From positions 1 to 64,000 of the forward strand of contig NZ_JACHIJ010000004.1 of assembly GCF_014203115.1 (NCBI RefSeq): 64,000 nt of DNA, read 5' to 3'. Below the pieces are notes generated by a model, which was not told where the DNA came from, did not search any database, and saw only the letters and a list, made by a program, of their open reading frames with translations. The position numbers and the translations under genes were made by a program. Shown here one piece after another: positions 62,269 through 64,000 of this stretch. Each line of letters opens with the position of its first letter. Within the stretch, counting starts at the first letter, position 1. The DNA is from Afipia massiliensis. GTDB lineage: Bacteria; Pseudomonadota; Alphaproteobacteria; Rhizobiales; Xanthobacteraceae.

Positions 62269-63174
62269 TTAACGAGTTCCACTCATCCGCGGGTCCAGCA
62301 GATCGCGTAGTGCGTCACCAAACATATTGACGCTAAAGACCACAATCGTCAGGCATATGCCCGGCGCTATCGCCATCCATGGCGCAAGATGCATGTAGTT
62401 GCGAGCACTTCCCGTGAGCATACCGCCCCACGTCGGCGTAGGAGGCGGAACGCCCAGCCCTAAAAAAGACAATGCGGACTCTACGAGTATCACCGCGCCA
62501 ACACGCATCGTGAACAACACAATAATCGGAGGCATGACGTTCGGCAGAATATGACGCCAAATCACACGTGTATTCGATCCACCGATTGACTGAGCGGCAT
62601 GAATAAAGCTCTGCTCGCGGACTGATAAAACCGCGCTGCGAATGATGCGTGAGCCTGCCACCCCATACAGACAACCAAGTACAAGGATGATTTGGAGCAT
62701 GCCGGGGCCGACGACCGCCACTACGACGATCAGAATGACGATGTCGGGAAAGCTCATCCATGCATCGACGAAGCGCTGAGCAATCATATCGATCTTGCCA
62801 CCAAGGTAGCCGGTTATGATGCCAATGACGACAGAGATGATGGTCGCAAGCATTGATGCGGATAGCCCAACAATGATCGACAGCCTCGCGCCATAAAGAA
62901 CGCGAGAAAATACGTCGCGGCCGAGATGGTCGGTACCGAACCAGAACTGCCAGCTGGGCGGCTTCATCCGATTGCTCGGCATAATCTGGTTGAAGCCATA
63001 TGGCGCTAACAGGTCAGCGAAGATAGCAGCGAACAGGAAAATTAGGCAGACAACGGCGCCGATCGCACCCAACGGGTTTTCACGGAATAAGCGAACCACA
63101 AAAGATCGAAACGTGCTGAGCTTGCGCATAAACTGTGTACCGGAGGAGTTCGAACGATAAGTGATTTCGGTCAT
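62269..63174 (-). CDS. ABC transporter permease (DppC-like)
   Basis: 301 residues, six membrane helices, with the inner-membrane signature EQSFIHAAQSIGGSNTRVIWRHILPNVMPPIIV (EAA-loop type) and the N-terminal OppC feature FGTDHLGRDVFSRVLYGARLS. The start at 63174 overlaps the stop of the upstream permease as TGATG, showing translational coupling. Confidence 0.93.
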   Translation of the reverse strand: MTEITYRSNSSGTQFMRKLSTFRSFVVRLFRENPLGAIGAVVCLIFLFAAIFADLLAPYGFNQIMPSNRMKPPSWQFWFGTDHLGRDVFSRVLYGARLSIIVGLSASMLATIISVVIGIITGYLGGKIDMIAQRFVDAWMSFPDIVILIVVVAVVGPGMLQIILVLGCLYGVAGSRIIRSAVLSVREQSFIHAAQSIGGSNTRVIWRHILPNVMPPIIVLFTMRVGAVILVESALSFLGLGVPPPTPTWGGMLTGSARNYMHLAPWMAIAPGICLTIVVFSVNMFGDALRDLLDPRMSGTR

Positions 63175-64000
63175 CAGCGTGTCCGCACCTTCGGATCAAA
63201 CCATCCGTAGCTCAAATCGACCAACAAATTGATGATTATGACAGCAACGCCGGTTATCAGAAAAACACCGGTAATCATTGGATAATCCCTGTTGCCAACA
63301 GCCTCCAGCAAAAGGAGTCCCATGCCGGGAATTGCGAAAATCTGCTCCATAATGATTGTGCCACCAAACAGTAAGGGAGCCAAAAGACCGATGAGAGTTA
63401 TGACCGGAATCAATGCATTGCGCAGTGCATGGCGCACCATGATCGTCCTAACCGGCAAACCTTTGGCGTAAGCAGTACGGATATAGTCCTGCCGCAATAC
63501 CTCCAGCATCATTGTTCGGGTCAGCCGCATGATGAGCGCGGATGACGCCATTGCTAGAATCAGAGCCGGGACCAACAACTGCACCAAGTGTGCAACGGGA
63601 TCTTGTAATAGTGAGACATAGCTGATTGCTGGCGACCAACCCCACCACAAAGCAGGGAGTACCGCCACCAGCGTACCAATCCAAAAGCCCGGAATAGCGA
63701 GTGCCAAGATTGAAACGCTACGGAAAATGTAATCGCCGATCGTGTTCTGACGCAACGCCGCGTAAACCCCAATCGGGACGCCAATTGACAACGAAATGAT
63801 GAGCGCCATGGCGCCTAATTCAAACGTAACCGGAAGGCGATGGACGACTTCGTCCATAACGGGCGCACCGGTCCAGAGCGAGTTTCCCAAGTTCCCGTGC
63901 AACAGAAGCGAGCCGAGCCAGCGAAAGTATTGAATGTATATTGGCTGATCGAGACCAAGCGCCGCTTCCAATTGAGCGCGTGGTAATCCGGACGCACTCC
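63174..64000 (-). CDS. ABC transporter permease (DppB-like), 5' end outside the window
   Basis: At least 275 residues; the reading frame continues through LPRAQLEAALGLDQPIY to the right edge, so the start lies beyond it. Features: LGLDQPIYIQYFRWLGSLL, helices around PVTFELGAMALIISLSIGVPIG, and the EAA-type loop DYIRTAYAKGLPVRTIMVRHALRNALIPV. It pairs with the DppC-like permease. Confidence 0.92.
   Translation of the reverse strand, partial: SASGLPRAQLEAALGLDQPIYIQYFRWLGSLLLHGNLGNSLWTGAPVMDEVVHRLPVTFELGAMALIISLSIGVPIGVYAALRQNTIGDYIFRSVSILALAIPGFWIGTLVAVLPALWWGWSPAISYVSLLQDPVAHLVQLLVPALILAMASSALIMRLTRTMMLEVLRQDYIRTAYAKGLPVRTIMVRHALRNALIPVITLIGLLAPLLFGGTIIMEQIFAIPGMGLLLLEAVGNRDYPMITGVFLITGVAVIIINLLVDLSYGWFDPKVRTR

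Noticed and set aside
1-64000. tRNA, rRNA or riboswitch genes
   Set aside because: No cloverleaf with a T-loop GTTCRA pattern, rRNA segment or riboswitch core was recognised on either strand by eye; a covariance-model search would be decisive.

Overview
The window reads as chromosome of a high-GC alphaproteobacterium of the Bradyrhizobium/Rhodopseudomonas/Afipia group (Nitrobacteraceae). This rests on gene content: split-type NAD(P) transhydrogenase next to a 50-residue aa3 oxidase subunit IV, a GapR-type (DUF2312) protein, DUF1036 overlapping pyruvate kinase, a phasin, a PHA-system protein and many Bug-type solute-binding proteins. The genus is an inference. No rRNA, tRNA or CRISPR array was recognised.

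Positions 1-19,020 are mostly housekeeping: transhydrogenase, oxidase subunit IV, oligoendopeptidase F, a sigma-54 response regulator, two cell-wall enzymes (L,D-transpeptidase and a DUF882/M15 protein, separated by a terminator and six copies of GACTTGGG), an enoyl-CoA hydratase gene broken by an amber codon, gapR, DUF1244, DUF1036-pyk, DUF1254, phasin, hydrolase, TPR protein, zinc-free L36 and a fatty-acid desaturase.

Positions 19,121-25,225 form a probable catabolic locus: two Bug-type binding proteins, a PhzS-like FAD monooxygenase and two MaoC/hot-dog hydratases on the minus strand. An IclR regulator diverges from them and an amidohydrolase follows it. YbaK, a third Bug protein, L-2-haloacid dehalogenase and gamma-glutamyltransferase come next. 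A LysR regulator then diverges from SDR, pirin, WrbA and haloperoxidase-like hydrolase genes. Small stress and envelope genes follow (CsbD, Sel1, DUF3606, PHA protein), ending with a porin-like protein made of two fused beta-barrels.

From 38,140 the chromosome is disturbed. A deleted IS66 derivative is followed by a putative nitric-oxide-response module: DUF6455, DUF59 and DUF2249 proteins, a polytopic NnrS/oxidase-I-like membrane protein with an NNR box, and an NnrR-like regulator. A wrecked pseudoazurin gene whose 3' segment is inverted in place lies between them. Two tandem universal stress proteins and a P1B ATPase with a TPC motif follow, separated by gene remnants.

From about 48.8 kb to the right edge the DNA is visibly AT-richer and full of IS remnants, and looks horizontally acquired. 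It carries an acyl-CoA ligase, a FadR-type GntR regulator, a GMC oxidoreductase and a peptide/nickel-type ABC importer (two permeases, binding protein, two ATPases). A near-identical palindrome, TACCA-N3-TGGTA, lies upstream of both the ligase and the GMC gene with the GntR gene between them, which suggests a single uptake-and-degradation regulon.
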